The notes beneath the pieces are model-generated. The model did no database searches, was not told the origin of the DNA, and was given only the letters and a program-made list of their open reading frames with translations. The position numbers were made by a program, and so were the translations under genes. This document shows positions 52,916 through 60,941 of a stretch of DNA of 64,000 bases, piece after piece. Source of the DNA: Amycolatopsis vastitatis (GTDB lineage: Bacteria > Actinomycetota > Actinomycetes > Mycobacteriales > Pseudonocardiaceae); the NCBI RefSeq assembly GCF_002234595.1, contig NZ_NMUL01000047.1, positions 62,001-126,000 on the forward strand, in the 5' to 3' direction. The number at the start of each line of letters is the position of its first letter. The first letter of the stretch is position 1.

Positions 52916-52927
52916 GAAAGCGCTTAC
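52916..52927. promoter_or_regulatory. LacI-type half-palindrome before the sugar isomerase gene
   Basis: GAAAGCGCTTAC contains the palindromic core AAGCGCTT, the usual form for LacI/CcpA-family sites, 36 bases before ATG 52963. Only the inner 8 bases are symmetric. Confidence 0.5.
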
Positions 52928-52962
52928 ACTCGGGCGGTCGCCGGAACGAGCGGAGGTCGTCG

Positions 52963-53733
52963 ATGGGGTGGCGGTTCGCGGTCAGCACGCTGGGCATGCC
53001 GGGTGTTCCGGTGCGGGAAGCCGCGCGTACCGCGCTCGCGCACGGCTGCGAAGGCCTCGAACTGCGCGTGCACCCGGACGAGGAAGTCCACTTGGGACTG
53101 TCCGGCCCGGCAACCGACCGGGTGCGGTCCGCCCTGGCCGAGGACGGACTGGCCGTCGCCGCGCTGGCCGGATACGCGAAGGTCGCCGCGCCCGGCGCCG
53201 ACGAGCCCGTGATCGACGAGTTGAAGGCGCTGATCGGCCTGGCGCACCGGATCGGTGCGCCGGCGGTGCGCGTCTTCCCGGGCGGCGACGGGGACGCGCG
53301 GCCCCGCATCGGCGCGGTCCTCGGCGACCTGCGCGACGCCGGCGTGCGGCTGCTGGTCGAGACGCACGACTCGCACCCCACCGGCGCCGCGGCCCTGGGC
53401 CTGGTCGCCGGGTTCGGGGAACCGGAGCTGGCCGCGGTCCTGTGGGACGCGGTCCACCCGTTGCGCGCCGGGGAGACGCCGGCCGCCACCCGCGACGTGC
53501 TCGGCCCCTACCTCGGCTACTTCCAGGTCAAGGACGCCGTGAGCCTCGACGATCCCACCCCGGTGCCGCCGGGGGAGGGTGCGGTCCCGCTCGGCGAGTG
53601 CGGCGAACTCCTGCGTTCGTGGTCGGGCTGGGTCTCCCTGGAGTGGGAAAAGGCGTGGTACCCGGCCATCGCGCCGGTCGACATCCCCTTGCGCGCGGCG
53701 GCGGCCTGGTTCGGCAGGTACGCGCCGCGGTGA
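52963..53733 (+). CDS. sugar phosphate isomerase/epimerase family (TIM barrel)
   Basis: The 256-residue protein has the AP-endonuclease-2/xylose-isomerase-like barrel: FAVSTLGMPGVPVREAARTA, LLVETHDSHPTGAAALGLVA with metal ligands Glu and His, AVLWDAVHPLRAG, and LGYFQVKDAVSLDD. Members isomerise or epimerise sugars such as inosose or tagatose, but the substrate cannot be set. ATG 52963 follows CGGAGGTCGTCG. The gene stands alone between a strong hairpin and the convergent LPMO. Confidence 0.87.
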   Translation: MGWRFAVSTLGMPGVPVREAARTALAHGCEGLELRVHPDEEVHLGLSGPATDRVRSALAEDGLAVAALAGYAKVAAPGADEPVIDELKALIGLAHRIGAPAVRVFPGGDGDARPRIGAVLGDLRDAGVRLLVETHDSHPTGAAALGLVAGFGEPELAAVLWDAVHPLRAGETPAATRDVLGPYLGYFQVKDAVSLDDPTPVPPGEGAVPLGECGELLRSWSGWVSLEWEKAWYPAIAPVDIPLRAAAAWFGRYAPR

Positions 53734-53770
53734 CAGAGGCCGGGCGGGTGCCGCCCGGCCTCCCGAGCGG

Positions 53771-54433
53771 CTAGCGTCCGGAGAAGTCGACGTCGCTGCA
53801 GAAGTAGTACGACTGGTCCAGGTGGCTCGCCTGCCAGATCGTGTAGACGACGTGCCGTCCCGTCCGGGTGCCCGCGTTCACCGCGACCTGGTACTGCCCG
53901 GCGGGTGCGTAGCGGCCCGTCTGGGCGACCAGTTCGAGGTTGCCCCACCCCAGCGGCCGGGTCGCCGGGTCGAAGCCCTGCTTGGTGATGTACACCAGCA
54001 GGTAGTCGGCGCCGTGGTGGGCCTGGTCGGTGATGGTGAGGGTGAACCGGTTGTCCTTGTTCGCCATCTGCCACGCGCCGACCGTGTCGAGGGCGTTGTA
54101 CCGGGGCGCCTGCGTGCGGCCGCCGCTGCACAGCGTGCCGTCGGGGATCGCGCCCTGGTGGTTGCCCTTGACCCCTTCGCGGTAGAGCCCGTTCCAGTTC
54201 CACATCGCGTTCGGGTCGGCCTGCCAGGCCTGCCAGCACATCGGGTCCTTGGTCGCCATCGCCGGGTTCTGGAAGTCGCTGCCCCAGCGGTTCCAGCAGC
54301 CGTAGTTGCGCGACGGCGGGTCGGTGGCCGAACCGTGCGCGTCGGCGACGCCGGTCAGCACGCCGCCCAGCAGCACGGCGCTCACCGCCGTCACCACCAG
54401 GGAGAGCAAGGTCTTTCGGGGACGGGGAACCAC
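53771..54433 (-). CDS. AA10 lytic polysaccharide monooxygenase
   Basis: The 220-residue secreted copper enzyme breaks chitin or cellulose by oxidation. The signal peptide (KTLLSLVVTAVSAVLLGGVL) ends at VADA, so the mature protein starts with His 33 (HGSATDPPSRNYGCWN), the first copper ligand; the second ligand is the His of VKGNHQGAIPDG (about 112). The domain ends with FCSDVDFSGR, with no extra carbohydrate-binding module. The Cys and Asn around the copper brace and the phrase RTGRHVVYTIWQASH are those of AA10. GTG 54433 follows AAGGAGG. A CebR-type operator lies 28 bases upstream. Confidence 0.93.
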   Translation of the reverse strand: MVPRPRKTLLSLVVTAVSAVLLGGVLTGVADAHGSATDPPSRNYGCWNRWGSDFQNPAMATKDPMCWQAWQADPNAMWNWNGLYREGVKGNHQGAIPDGTLCSGGRTQAPRYNALDTVGAWQMANKDNRFTLTITDQAHHGADYLLVYITKQGFDPATRPLGWGNLELVAQTGRYAPAGQYQVAVNAGTRTGRHVVYTIWQASHLDQSYYFCSDVDFSGR

Positions 54434-54864
54434 GCTGTCCTCCTTCGTCGGGGCCGGAATCGGGAGCGCTCCCAAGGCGGACGACCATACGCGGCACCGA
54501 CCGTCACCGGCCACACTCCGATCGCCGGGACCCCTTGCGGTGCTTCGCATTCCGGCGCGCTGCCGGACTGAACGGCTCCTGAACAGCCGAAAGTCCCGGA
54601 CCCGGCGCCGCTCGATCGGCCCCGGGCCCGGGAACGCGCCGTGAGCGCGGGGTGCGGCGGCTGCTCCGCACGGGCGTATCCGGAAAACTTGTCACGGGAA
54701 GACGGGAGAAGTGCCGCGAACCCCGTCCGCCACCACAACGCGCGAGGGCCGATCGGGTGATCTGGCGGTGCCGGCCGGAGAATGTGCGGAACGCGCCTAA
54801 AGTCGTCAGGCGCGAACGTTTCCGACGCGCATTTCCCGACCGGACGCGAAACGTGGTGGTGATC
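54434..54864. other. intergenic region between LPMO and small subunit genes
   Basis: Besides the CebR-type operator no gene or strong hairpin is seen. Frames on both strands lack coding character. The promoters of two divergent genes must lie here. Confidence 0.45.
54462..54473. promoter_or_regulatory. CebR-type operator before the LPMO gene
   Basis: GGGAGCGCTCCC is a perfect 12-bp palindrome equal to the core of the CebR box of cellulolytic actinobacteria (TGGGAGCGCTCCCA), 28 bases before the GTG. Flanking bases are C and A, so 1 of 2 outer positions fits. It indicates induction by cello-oligosaccharides. Confidence 0.85.
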
Positions 54865-55551
54865 ATGACTCCTCCTGTTCAGGAGCCCGGGGAACCGTGG
54901 CCGATCAGGCGTCGCGCGGTGCTCGGCGGCGCCGCGGCGATTCCCTTTCTCCTGGCCTTCGGCGGGACCCTCCCGGCCGAGGCCGCCGTCCTTCCGCTGC
55001 CCCCGGTCGACGACGCCATGGCCGGGCTCGCGGCGTTCCTCGTGCCCGGCCGGGACCCGTTTTCCGTCCGGCAGGGACGGACCTCCGGCTCCGACGGCGG
55101 AGTGGCGGCAGGCGCCGGTCCGGCCCTGCGGTACGTCTACGACCAGGCGATCCCGTACCCGATCGTCGGTCGGCCGTTCGACCTGAACCTGCCCGGCGCG
55201 GCCGCCGTGGCGGCCATCCTGAACCTCGTCGCGGTGGAGGTCGACCCGGGGTCCGCGCTCGGCCCGTTCGCGGCGTCGTTCGCCAATCTCGCCTTCACGG
55301 GCAAGGTCGAGGTGTTCCGCCGTCTCGAAGAACCGGGACTGGCCGACGGCACGCCGGTGCGATTCTTCCTCGACACGATGCCGACGCTGGCCGCATTCGT
55401 CTCCTATTCCGACGCGGGGGTGTTCGACCGGGCCACGAACCGGCTGACCGCGATTCCGGTGGGTTGGGAGATCAGCGCCTATCAGGGGATCGGCGAAGGC
55501 TGGAACGAATTCCGCGGCTATTACCGCGGAATCGATCGGGTGACGGACTGA
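54865..55551 (+). CDS. Tat-signal small subunit of a GMC oxidoreductase pair
   Basis: The 228-residue protein starts at ATG 54865 and carries a Tat signal (PIRRRAVLGGAAAIPFLLAF), the rest being an extended soluble domain (FLVPGRDPFSVRQGRTSGSD, GVAAGAGPALRYVYDQAIPY). It resembles the gamma subunits of gluconate/sorbitol dehydrogenases and of BphO-like pairs. The FAD subunit at 55563 lacks a signal peptide, so this subunit probably carries it through the Tat pore. The two genes are 11 bases apart. Confidence 0.75.
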   Translation: MTPPVQEPGEPWPIRRRAVLGGAAAIPFLLAFGGTLPAEAAVLPLPPVDDAMAGLAAFLVPGRDPFSVRQGRTSGSDGGVAAGAGPALRYVYDQAIPYPIVGRPFDLNLPGAAAVAAILNLVAVEVDPGSALGPFAASFANLAFTGKVEVFRRLEEPGLADGTPVRFFLDTMPTLAAFVSYSDAGVFDRATNRLTAIPVGWEISAYQGIGEGWNEFRGYYRGIDRVTD

Positions 55552-55562
55552 GGAGGCGTCCC

Positions 55563-57335
55563 ATGCGCGACATCGTGGTCGTCGGGGCGGGCGGCGGCGG
55601 GCCCGTAGTGGCCAAGGAACTGGCCGCTCGCGGGCTCGACGTGCTCGTGCTCGAGGCCGGGGCCCGGCACCTGCGCCCCGAACAGGAGTGGACCCGGCTC
55701 GAGGACGACACCAACGACCCGATCACCGGGCGGTTCCGGGTCGGGCCGTCGCGGCGCGAAGAAGCGCCGTGGCTGCGGGACTTCCCGCAGAACTCGTTCG
55801 TCTGGCAGATCGCCGGCGTCGGCGGGACGACGCTGCACTACTTCGGCAACAACCCGCGTCCGCCGGCCGGGGCGTTCGCCGGTTACGAAGGCGCCGACCG
55901 GGCCGAGTACGACACCGCACACGTGTTCCCGTTCTCCTACGCCGAACTCCGGCCCTACTACCAGTGGTGCGAGGCGACACTGCCGGTGCAGACCGCGCCG
56001 ATGGGCACCAAGGAGGCCGTCTTCTTCCGCGGGGCCGAACGCCTGGGCCTGGTCCACCAGACCTGGAAGGACCTGCGCGGCCCGTCCTACCGGGCCCAGG
56101 AGAACGCGATCCTCCAGCCGCACGGCACGGCGGGCCGCACCGACGACCCCGCGCGGCTGCTCTTCCCCGAAGCGCGGGGCTGCACCTTCTGCGGGCACTG
56201 CTTCCAGGGCTGCCTCGAACCCCGCCGCGCCCCGCGCAACCTGAAGGCCAAGCGCTCCACCGACAACTCCTACGTGCCGATGATGCTCACCGCCGACGCG
56301 TGGTCGCCCGGCGGCCGGGCGGCGGAGCTGATCACCGACGCCTACGTCGTGCGGGTGCTGGCGGAGGAGACCGGCTCGCGGACGGTGGCGCGCGGGGTCG
56401 TCTTCCGCACGCCCGACGGCGCGCTGCACACCGTCGAGGCGCGCGTGGTCGTGCTCGCGGGCGGCTGCGTCGAAAACCCGCGGCTGTGGTTCAACAGCGG
56501 CCTGCCCAACCCCAACGACTGGGTGGGGCGGGGGCTGACCGAGCACCACCTCGACTGGGTCGTTGGCGTCTTCGACGAATACACCGGCGAGTCGAAGGGG
56601 GCGGGTTCCAACTGCCGGATGGACTTCCCCGGCTACGGCGGAGTCGAGAACGTCTGCCTCCCGCCGGCGTTGCAGGCGTTCGCGTTCGCCTACAGCGACG
56701 CCGGGATGTCCGGCTACTACGACAACGGCGCCGGGGTGGGCCCGCAGGGTGCCGACACGCTCGGCAGGCTCGTCGGCACCGACCTCAAGGACGCGCTGGC
56801 CGACGTCAACCGGCTGCTCACCGCGCTGGTCGTCACCGACGACGACGTCCAGCCCGAGAACCGGGTGACCCGGTCGCCGGTGATCCCGCCGGACCCGCAC
56901 GGTCCGGTGCCGCGCGTCGAGGTCCGCCACCGCGCCCGCACGGCGCGGACTCGCCGCAACCGCGAGTACCTCGCCGCGCGGTCGGTGGAGCTGATGCGGC
57001 TCGCGGGCGCGCGGCGGGTGCACCGGCTGGACTGGGCGCCGCTGCTGCTGCACGTCCAGTCCAGCATGCGGATGGGGCTCGACGCGGCCGACTCGGTGCT
57101 GGACGGCACGGCCGAGGCTCGCTGGGTCGACCGGCTGTTCGTCGCCGACAATTCGGCGCTGGCCAACGCGGCGGGCGGCGCCAACCCGACGCTGACCACC
57201 CAGGCGGTGGCGACCCGCACCGCGGAGAACATCTTCCGGCGCTACTTCGGCGGCGATCCGTGGGTGGGGACGGAAACGCCGACGTCGTCCGTCGACGACC
57301 GTGTCACGCAAGCGGTTCTGGCGCGCGGACTTTGA
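55563..57335 (+). CDS. GMC oxidoreductase with CxxCxxCxxxC cluster
   Basis: The 590-residue enzyme binds FAD at VVVGAGGGGPVVAKEL (5-20) and has the GMC end ADNSALANAAGGANPTLTTQ (about 529-548), with catalytic His in SLTEHH-type phrase (GLTEHHLDWVVGV) . An insertion near residues 207-217 holds CTFCGHCFQGC, a cluster of four Cys that could hold an Fe-S centre or Zn; it is absent in choline or glucose oxidases but occurs in membrane-bound gluconate and sorbitol dehydrogenase-like FAD subunits. With the Tat small subunit before it, it forms a periplasmic-side dehydrogenase for a sugar or alcohol. ATG 55563 follows GAGGAGGCGTCCC. Confidence 0.9.
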   Translation: MRDIVVVGAGGGGPVVAKELAARGLDVLVLEAGARHLRPEQEWTRLEDDTNDPITGRFRVGPSRREEAPWLRDFPQNSFVWQIAGVGGTTLHYFGNNPRPPAGAFAGYEGADRAEYDTAHVFPFSYAELRPYYQWCEATLPVQTAPMGTKEAVFFRGAERLGLVHQTWKDLRGPSYRAQENAILQPHGTAGRTDDPARLLFPEARGCTFCGHCFQGCLEPRRAPRNLKAKRSTDNSYVPMMLTADAWSPGGRAAELITDAYVVRVLAEETGSRTVARGVVFRTPDGALHTVEARVVVLAGGCVENPRLWFNSGLPNPNDWVGRGLTEHHLDWVVGVFDEYTGESKGAGSNCRMDFPGYGGVENVCLPPALQAFAFAYSDAGMSGYYDNGAGVGPQGADTLGRLVGTDLKDALADVNRLLTALVVTDDDVQPENRVTRSPVIPPDPHGPVPRVEVRHRARTARTRRNREYLAARSVELMRLAGARRVHRLDWAPLLLHVQSSMRMGLDAADSVLDGTAEARWVDRLFVADNSALANAAGGANPTLTTQAVATRTAENIFRRYFGGDPWVGTETPTSSVDDRVTQAVLARGL

Positions 57336-57439
57336 GTCCTGTGAGGACTTGAAGCGATCTGTGGTTGGTGCTATAGAAGTAAGGGAAACGCAGGACATGA
57401 CCTGGTGACATCGCGAGACGATCCGGGGAGTGAACGACG

Positions 57440-57736
57440 ATGCCGGACAAGATCGCCCGTTCGGCCGCGGCCGACGGGTTCGCCGAGCTGGTGCTGGCCG
57501 ACCCCGCGTGGGTCCGGGCGGAGTTCGACGCGATCGTGGCCGCGAACTTCGGCCCGCCCCCGCCACCGGTTCCCGCACGGCCCCGGCCCGGGCTTCCCCG
57601 CCCGGCCGCGGTGCTCGGCGTGCCACGGCGGCGCCCGGGTGCCCGGCTGCTCGCCGGAAAGTGCCCACGCCGGGAGCGATCCCCTCCGCCGAACCCGACC
57701 GGAAAGAGCGGACGGACACGGACGGAAGGGGAGTGA
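57440..57736 (+). CDS. small protein with Pro/Arg-rich tail
   Basis: The 98-residue protein (MPDKIARSAAADGFAELVLA) begins with a helical segment (FAELVLADPAWVRAEFDAIV) typical of short actinobacterial proteins of unknown function, followed by a Pro/Arg-rich low-complexity tail. ATG 57440 follows GGGGAG at 11 bases. A GTTG-N15-GGGAAA stretch lies about 70 bases upstream, a weak stress-promoter match. Confidence 0.6.
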   Translation: MPDKIARSAAADGFAELVLADPAWVRAEFDAIVAANFGPPPPPVPARPRPGLPRPAAVLGVPRRRPGARLLAGKCPRRERSPPPNPTGKSGRTRTEGE

Positions 57737-58007
57737 TGCCGTGACGGCGCCCGGGTTTCCCACGGCGCCGGCGTACGCTGCCTGCCCCGACAGCGGCCGG
57801 TAGGACACGGCAGTCCCGGCCACCGCGCCTCCAGGCGCACCATCGCGGCAGCGACGCCCGCGTGCCGGGAGCCGTCAGAGTTGTATGGGCGCGGCGAAGT
57901 TCGCGCAGTCAACGGGCAAACGGTTTCGACACGCTGGTTCCTCCGCAGGTCCCGGTGCCGCACCGGCGCCGGGACCGGGCGGAGGGGTACGAAGGGGAGG
58001 GACCACG
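57737..58007. other. short gap, nothing recognised
   Basis: No gene or strong repeat is seen. It leads to a very small frame with a strong ribosome site at 58008. Confidence 0.4.
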
Positions 58008-58094
58008 GTGCCCGACGAGTTCACGCCGCCGAACGACGTCGCCGATCAGCGCCGCGAGGCGCTCCTTCCCGGCGCCGACGAACCCTGGCCGTGA
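58008..58094 (+). CDS. possible micro-protein of 28 residues
   Basis: GTG 58008 follows GGGGAGGG with correct spacing. The peptide is acidic: VPDEFTPPNDVADQRREALL then PGADEPWP. The DxADQRR core recurs in short actinobacterial proteins that I recall, but I cannot name the family. It ends 1 base from the stop of the convergent MBL gene. Confidence 0.4.
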   Translation: MPDEFTPPNDVADQRREALLPGADEPWP

Positions 58095-58095
58095 C

Positions 58096-58902
58096 TCACA
58101 ACGACAGGTATTCGCCTCGCTGCAGCAGGTGCACCTCGGCCGGCGGCCGGCGCACCCGGACCTCCTCGAGGAAGTTGGACACCGGGGAGTGGAACAGGCC
58201 GTAGTCGTCGAAGTGCACCGGGACCGCGCGCCGGGGCTCCAGGAGGTTCAGCAGGTCCACCCCGCCGCGGTGGTCGAGGGTGACCAGGACGCCGAACGCG
58301 CGCGTGCCGCCCAGATGGACGACCGCGAGGTCGAGATCCGGGAACCGGTCGCGGATCGTCCGCAGTTCGTCGTGGATGACGGTGTCGCCGCTCAGGTAGA
58401 TCCGCAGCGGATCGGCTTCCGCGTCCGCGCGGTACTCGAGCACGCTGCCCATCACCGGGGGCAGCAACCGCCGCACCGGGCCCGGGGCGTGCCGGGCGGG
58501 CACGGACGTCACCGACAGGCGTGCGTCGCCGTCGGAGAAGGTTTCCCTGGTCCACGTCGGCAGCGGGAGCGGCGCGTGGAACCCCCGCCGCAGCAGGCGT
58601 TTGGCGGCGTGCTCGGTGGTGAGGACGGGGATGTCGCGCGGGAGCTCGCGCGAGGCGATCCGGTCGAAGTGGTCGCCGTGCAGGTGGGACAGCACCACGG
58701 CGGTCAGCGGCGGCAGTTCCCCCGGCTGCAGCGCGGGTTCGGTGCGCCGCCGGGAGAACAGGCCCTGGCCGAAGTACGACCATTGGCCGCGGTGCAGGAA
58801 GTTGGGGTCGGTCAGGAGGGTGAACGGGCCCAGCCGGAGCACCGTGGTCGCGGTCCCGACGAACATCAGGGAGTTGCCGCTCGGAGGTGCGAACGCGGGC
58901 AT
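58096..58902 (-). CDS. metallo-beta-lactamase-fold hydrolase (UlaG/RNase Z-like)
   Basis: The 268-residue protein has the HxHxDH metal motif SHLHGDHFD (about 72), YLSGDTVIHDE (metal-bridging Asp) and VPVHFDDYG at the end (last His). This is the subgroup around L-ascorbate-6-phosphate lactonase and YhfI-like enzymes; no such pathway is near. It may be a lactonase or phosphodiesterase. ATG 58902. The gene is downstream of a hairpin on its own strand's side of the DUF3618 operon and is therefore a separate unit. Confidence 0.87.
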   Translation of the reverse strand: MPAFAPPSGNSLMFVGTATTVLRLGPFTLLTDPNFLHRGQWSYFGQGLFSRRRTEPALQPGELPPLTAVVLSHLHGDHFDRIASRELPRDIPVLTTEHAAKRLLRRGFHAPLPLPTWTRETFSDGDARLSVTSVPARHAPGPVRRLLPPVMGSVLEYRADAEADPLRIYLSGDTVIHDELRTIRDRFPDLDLAVVHLGGTRAFGVLVTLDHRGGVDLLNLLEPRRAVPVHFDDYGLFHSPVSNFLEEVRVRRPPAEVHLLQRGEYLSL

Positions 58903-58921
58903 CGGCAGTCCTTTCCCCGGG

Positions 58922-58953
58922 TCCGGGGCACGGCCGGGTGACCGTGCCCCGGA
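58922..58953 (-). terminator. hairpin between the DUF3618 operon and the MBL gene
   Basis: TCCGGGGCACGG and CCGTGCCCCGGA form a perfect 12-bp stem around CCGGGTGA, 9 bases after the DUF3618 stop on the minus strand, so it probably ends that operon. Confidence 0.8.
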
Positions 58954-58961
58954 GTGGTGGT

Positions 58962-59573
58962 TCAGCCCTGGGACCGCACGTTCTCCCGGGCTTCCTGGGC
59001 GCGGCCGGTGACGTCGCCGGCCGCCGAACGCGCTTCGTCCTTGACCGTGGACGCGGCGTCCGCGGCTTCGGACTTCACCGAGTCCGCCGCCTGCTGCGCG
59101 GGCTCGCGCAGGTTCTCCTTCAGCTCTTCGGCCGCGTGCTGGGCGGCCGGCGCCACGTGCTCGCGGGCGAGGTCGGTGGCCTGTCCGGCGAGCCGGCGCT
59201 CCGGCTCGCTCGCGGGCAGCAGGGACGACACGAGCCAGCCGGCGCCGAACGCGATCAGGCCGGCGGCCAGCGGGTTCCCCTGCGTGCCACGGCGGATCGA
59301 CGCCGGCGCGTCGCTCACGGCGTCGGCGGCGTCGCTCACCTTGTCCCCGGCCGCCGAGGCGACGGAGCCCACCTTGTCGCCTGCGGTCGACGCGGTGTCG
59401 GTAGCCGTGCCCATGACACGGTCCCGCGCGGTGCCGAACGCCGTGCGCATCCGGCCGACGCGGCGTTCGACGATCCGGCCCGGGGTCACCTTCTCGGTGA
59501 GGGCGTTCACGTCCGTGCTGAGATTTCGTTGCGTGCCTTCGATTTCGCGGCGGATCCGCTCCGGTTCGGTCAT
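58962..59573 (-). CDS. DUF3618 envelope-associated protein
   Basis: The 203-residue protein opens with the DUF3618 signature (IRREIEGTQRNLSTDVNAL), has one membrane segment (PLAAGLIAFGAGWLVSSLLP, about 118-137) and a long amphipathic helical tail rich in Ala, Glu and Lys (AADSVKSEAADAASTVKDEA), like YtxH/CsbD stress proteins. It is the third gene of the operon 60759-58962, with ATGA overlap to the gene before. Start ATG 59573. Confidence 0.88.
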   Translation of the reverse strand: MTEPERIRREIEGTQRNLSTDVNALTEKVTPGRIVERRVGRMRTAFGTARDRVMGTATDTASTAGDKVGSVASAAGDKVSDAADAVSDAPASIRRGTQGNPLAAGLIAFGAGWLVSSLLPASEPERRLAGQATDLAREHVAPAAQHAAEELKENLREPAQQAADSVKSEAADAASTVKDEARSAAGDVTGRAQEARENVRSQG

Positions 59574-59992
59574 GGTCGTTCGCCTTTCAGTGCGTCCGGG
59601 ACCTGCTGCAGGGTCTCGACGGTGCGTTCGGGTTTCGGGTTGATCCGGCGGACCTCGCGCCGCCCGGTCGCGTAGAGCACGGCGCCGGCGATCACCCACA
59701 CCACCGCGACGATGAGCGCCGCCCAGCCCGCGTCCATCACGTTCGCCAAGCCCTGCCACAGGGCGAGGGAGAGGAACAGCACGACCATGTAGCCGGCGAA
59801 CCCGGCGCCGCCGAGCATGCCCGCGCCCCTGGCGGCCTTGCCCGCCTCGGCCTTCACTTCGGCCTTCGCCAGCTCCATTTCCTGCCGCACCAGGGTGGAC
59901 AGGTCCTTCATGACGTTGGACATCAGCTCGCCGACCGAGCTGTCGGCGACGTCGACGGGCCGGTCGGCCGCGGGCCCGGGTCCCTGCGTCAT
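59570..59992 (-). CDS. holin superfamily III (DUF1469) membrane protein
   Basis: The 140-residue protein has an N-terminal soluble helix (VMKDLSTLVRQEMELAKAEV) and two membrane segments (GFAGYMVVLFLSLALWQGLA, AALIVAVVWVIAGAVLYATG). This is the Phage_holin_3_6/DUF1469 family, in bacteria always near DUF3618 and Ala-rich proteins. It probably belongs to the same envelope complex. ATG 59992 shares one base with the stop of the gene before (TGATG); its TGA overlaps the next ATG. Confidence 0.9.
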   Translation of the reverse strand: MTQGPGPAADRPVDVADSSVGELMSNVMKDLSTLVRQEMELAKAEVKAEAGKAARGAGMLGGAGFAGYMVVLFLSLALWQGLANVMDAGWAALIVAVVWVIAGAVLYATGRREVRRINPKPERTVETLQQVPDALKGERP

Positions 59993-60759
59993 CACGGCAC
60001 CTGCCCCGGCGCGGAGAAGCGGGGGCTCGGCTGCGGCAGCGCTTCCGGGGGCTGGGGCGCGGTGTACCCGCCGGGAGCCGCGGCCGGACGGCTCGGCTGC
60101 GGGAGGGCTTCCGTGGGCTGCGGCCCGTTGTACCCGGCGGGCGTCGCGTATCCGGCGTCCTCCGGCTGCGGTACGGGCGGGGTCGCGGCGGGGCCGGCGT
60201 GCGGCTGCGGGATGCTCGCCTGGCCGTTCGGCGAGCTTTCTTCCTTCTGCTGCGCCACGACACCCCGGGTGAGCCGCCCGACGAGGGCACCGGCCACGGC
60301 CGCGCCGACGAGGAACGTGCCGGGACGGCGGCGGGCGAAGCGCCGCACTTCGTCCAGGAGGTCGCCCGGTTCGCGGTGCTCCAGCCAGTTGGCGACCGAG
60401 CGCGTCCGGTCGGACACCTGCCGCGCGACGTCGGTGGCGACGCCGGGCGAGTCGGTCTGCTCCGCCATCCGCTCCAGCTGACCGGCCAGCTGGTGGAGGC
60501 TCTCGGCCGCCTTCCGCTGGCCGTCCTTGGCCTGCGACTCGAGCTGCTGACGGCCTTCGTGGAGGAGGTCGCGGGCTTCCCGCTGGGCGTGCGCCGCGAC
60601 GTGTTTCGCTTGGTCGGCGGCGGTTTGCGCCACCTCGCCACCGCGGTCGGCGGCCGTGGAAGCCACTTCGCGGGCTTCGTCCTTGGCGGTTTCCGGCATC
60701 GACGGCGAGCCGCTGCCCTGCTGCTGCGGCGGTGACTGACCGCCGGGTCCCTGCGTCAT
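59992..60759 (-). CDS. membrane-anchored helical protein with Pro-rich tail (envelope operon)
   Basis: The 255-residue protein has a long helical N-terminal half (TAKDEAREVASTAADRGGEV, AHAQREARDLLHEGRQQLES), one membrane segment (RRPGTFLVGAAVAGALVGRL, about 145-164) and a Pro/Gln/Tyr-rich tail with repeats PQPTEALPQPSRPAAAPGGY. ATG 60759 follows CAGGAGG. It is first of the operon with the DUF1469 and DUF3618 genes; a stress-type promoter lies 79 bases upstream. Confidence 0.88.
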   Translation of the reverse strand: MTQGPGGQSPPQQQGSGSPSMPETAKDEAREVASTAADRGGEVAQTAADQAKHVAAHAQREARDLLHEGRQQLESQAKDGQRKAAESLHQLAGQLERMAEQTDSPGVATDVARQVSDRTRSVANWLEHREPGDLLDEVRRFARRRPGTFLVGAAVAGALVGRLTRGVVAQQKEESSPNGQASIPQPHAGPAATPPVPQPEDAGYATPAGYNGPQPTEALPQPSRPAAAPGGYTAPQPPEALPQPSPRFSAPGQVP

Positions 60760-60837
60760 CTCGACCTCCTGCGGGAGAGGCACTTCCGCGCCTTTCTTGG
60801 GTGCCGATGGCGACCATCGGCCTGGTAGGGCGGCTGG

Positions 60838-60862
60838 CTACCCGGGTGCTCCGGGGATAAAC
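60838..60862 (-). promoter_or_regulatory. SigB/SigF-like promoter of the envelope operon
   Basis: On the minus strand: GTTT (60862-60859), 15 bases, GGGTAG (60843-60838). This is a near-perfect match to GTTT-N13/17-GGGTAT, 79 bases before ATG 60759. Confidence 0.75.
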
Positions 60863-60885
60863 CGGGCACCCGGCCGGGTGCCCGG
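60862..60885. terminator. 24-bp palindrome between envelope operon and SRPBCC gene
   Basis: CCGGGCACCCGG is followed by its exact reverse complement. It shares its first base with the promoter box of the operon. It may be a terminator of the SRPBCC transcript or a regulator site. Confidence 0.6.
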
Positions 60886-60896
60886 ACAGCACGCGA

Positions 60897-60929
60897 CCGC
60901 CCCCGCCGTCGGGGACACGGCGGGGGCGG
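60897..60929 (-). terminator. terminator hairpin after the SRPBCC gene
   Basis: CCGCCCCCGCC and GGCGGGGGCGG form an 11-bp stem around an 11-base loop, 13 bases beyond the stop at 60942 on the minus strand. Confidence 0.75.
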
Positions 60930-60941
60930 TGGAGGGGCCGG

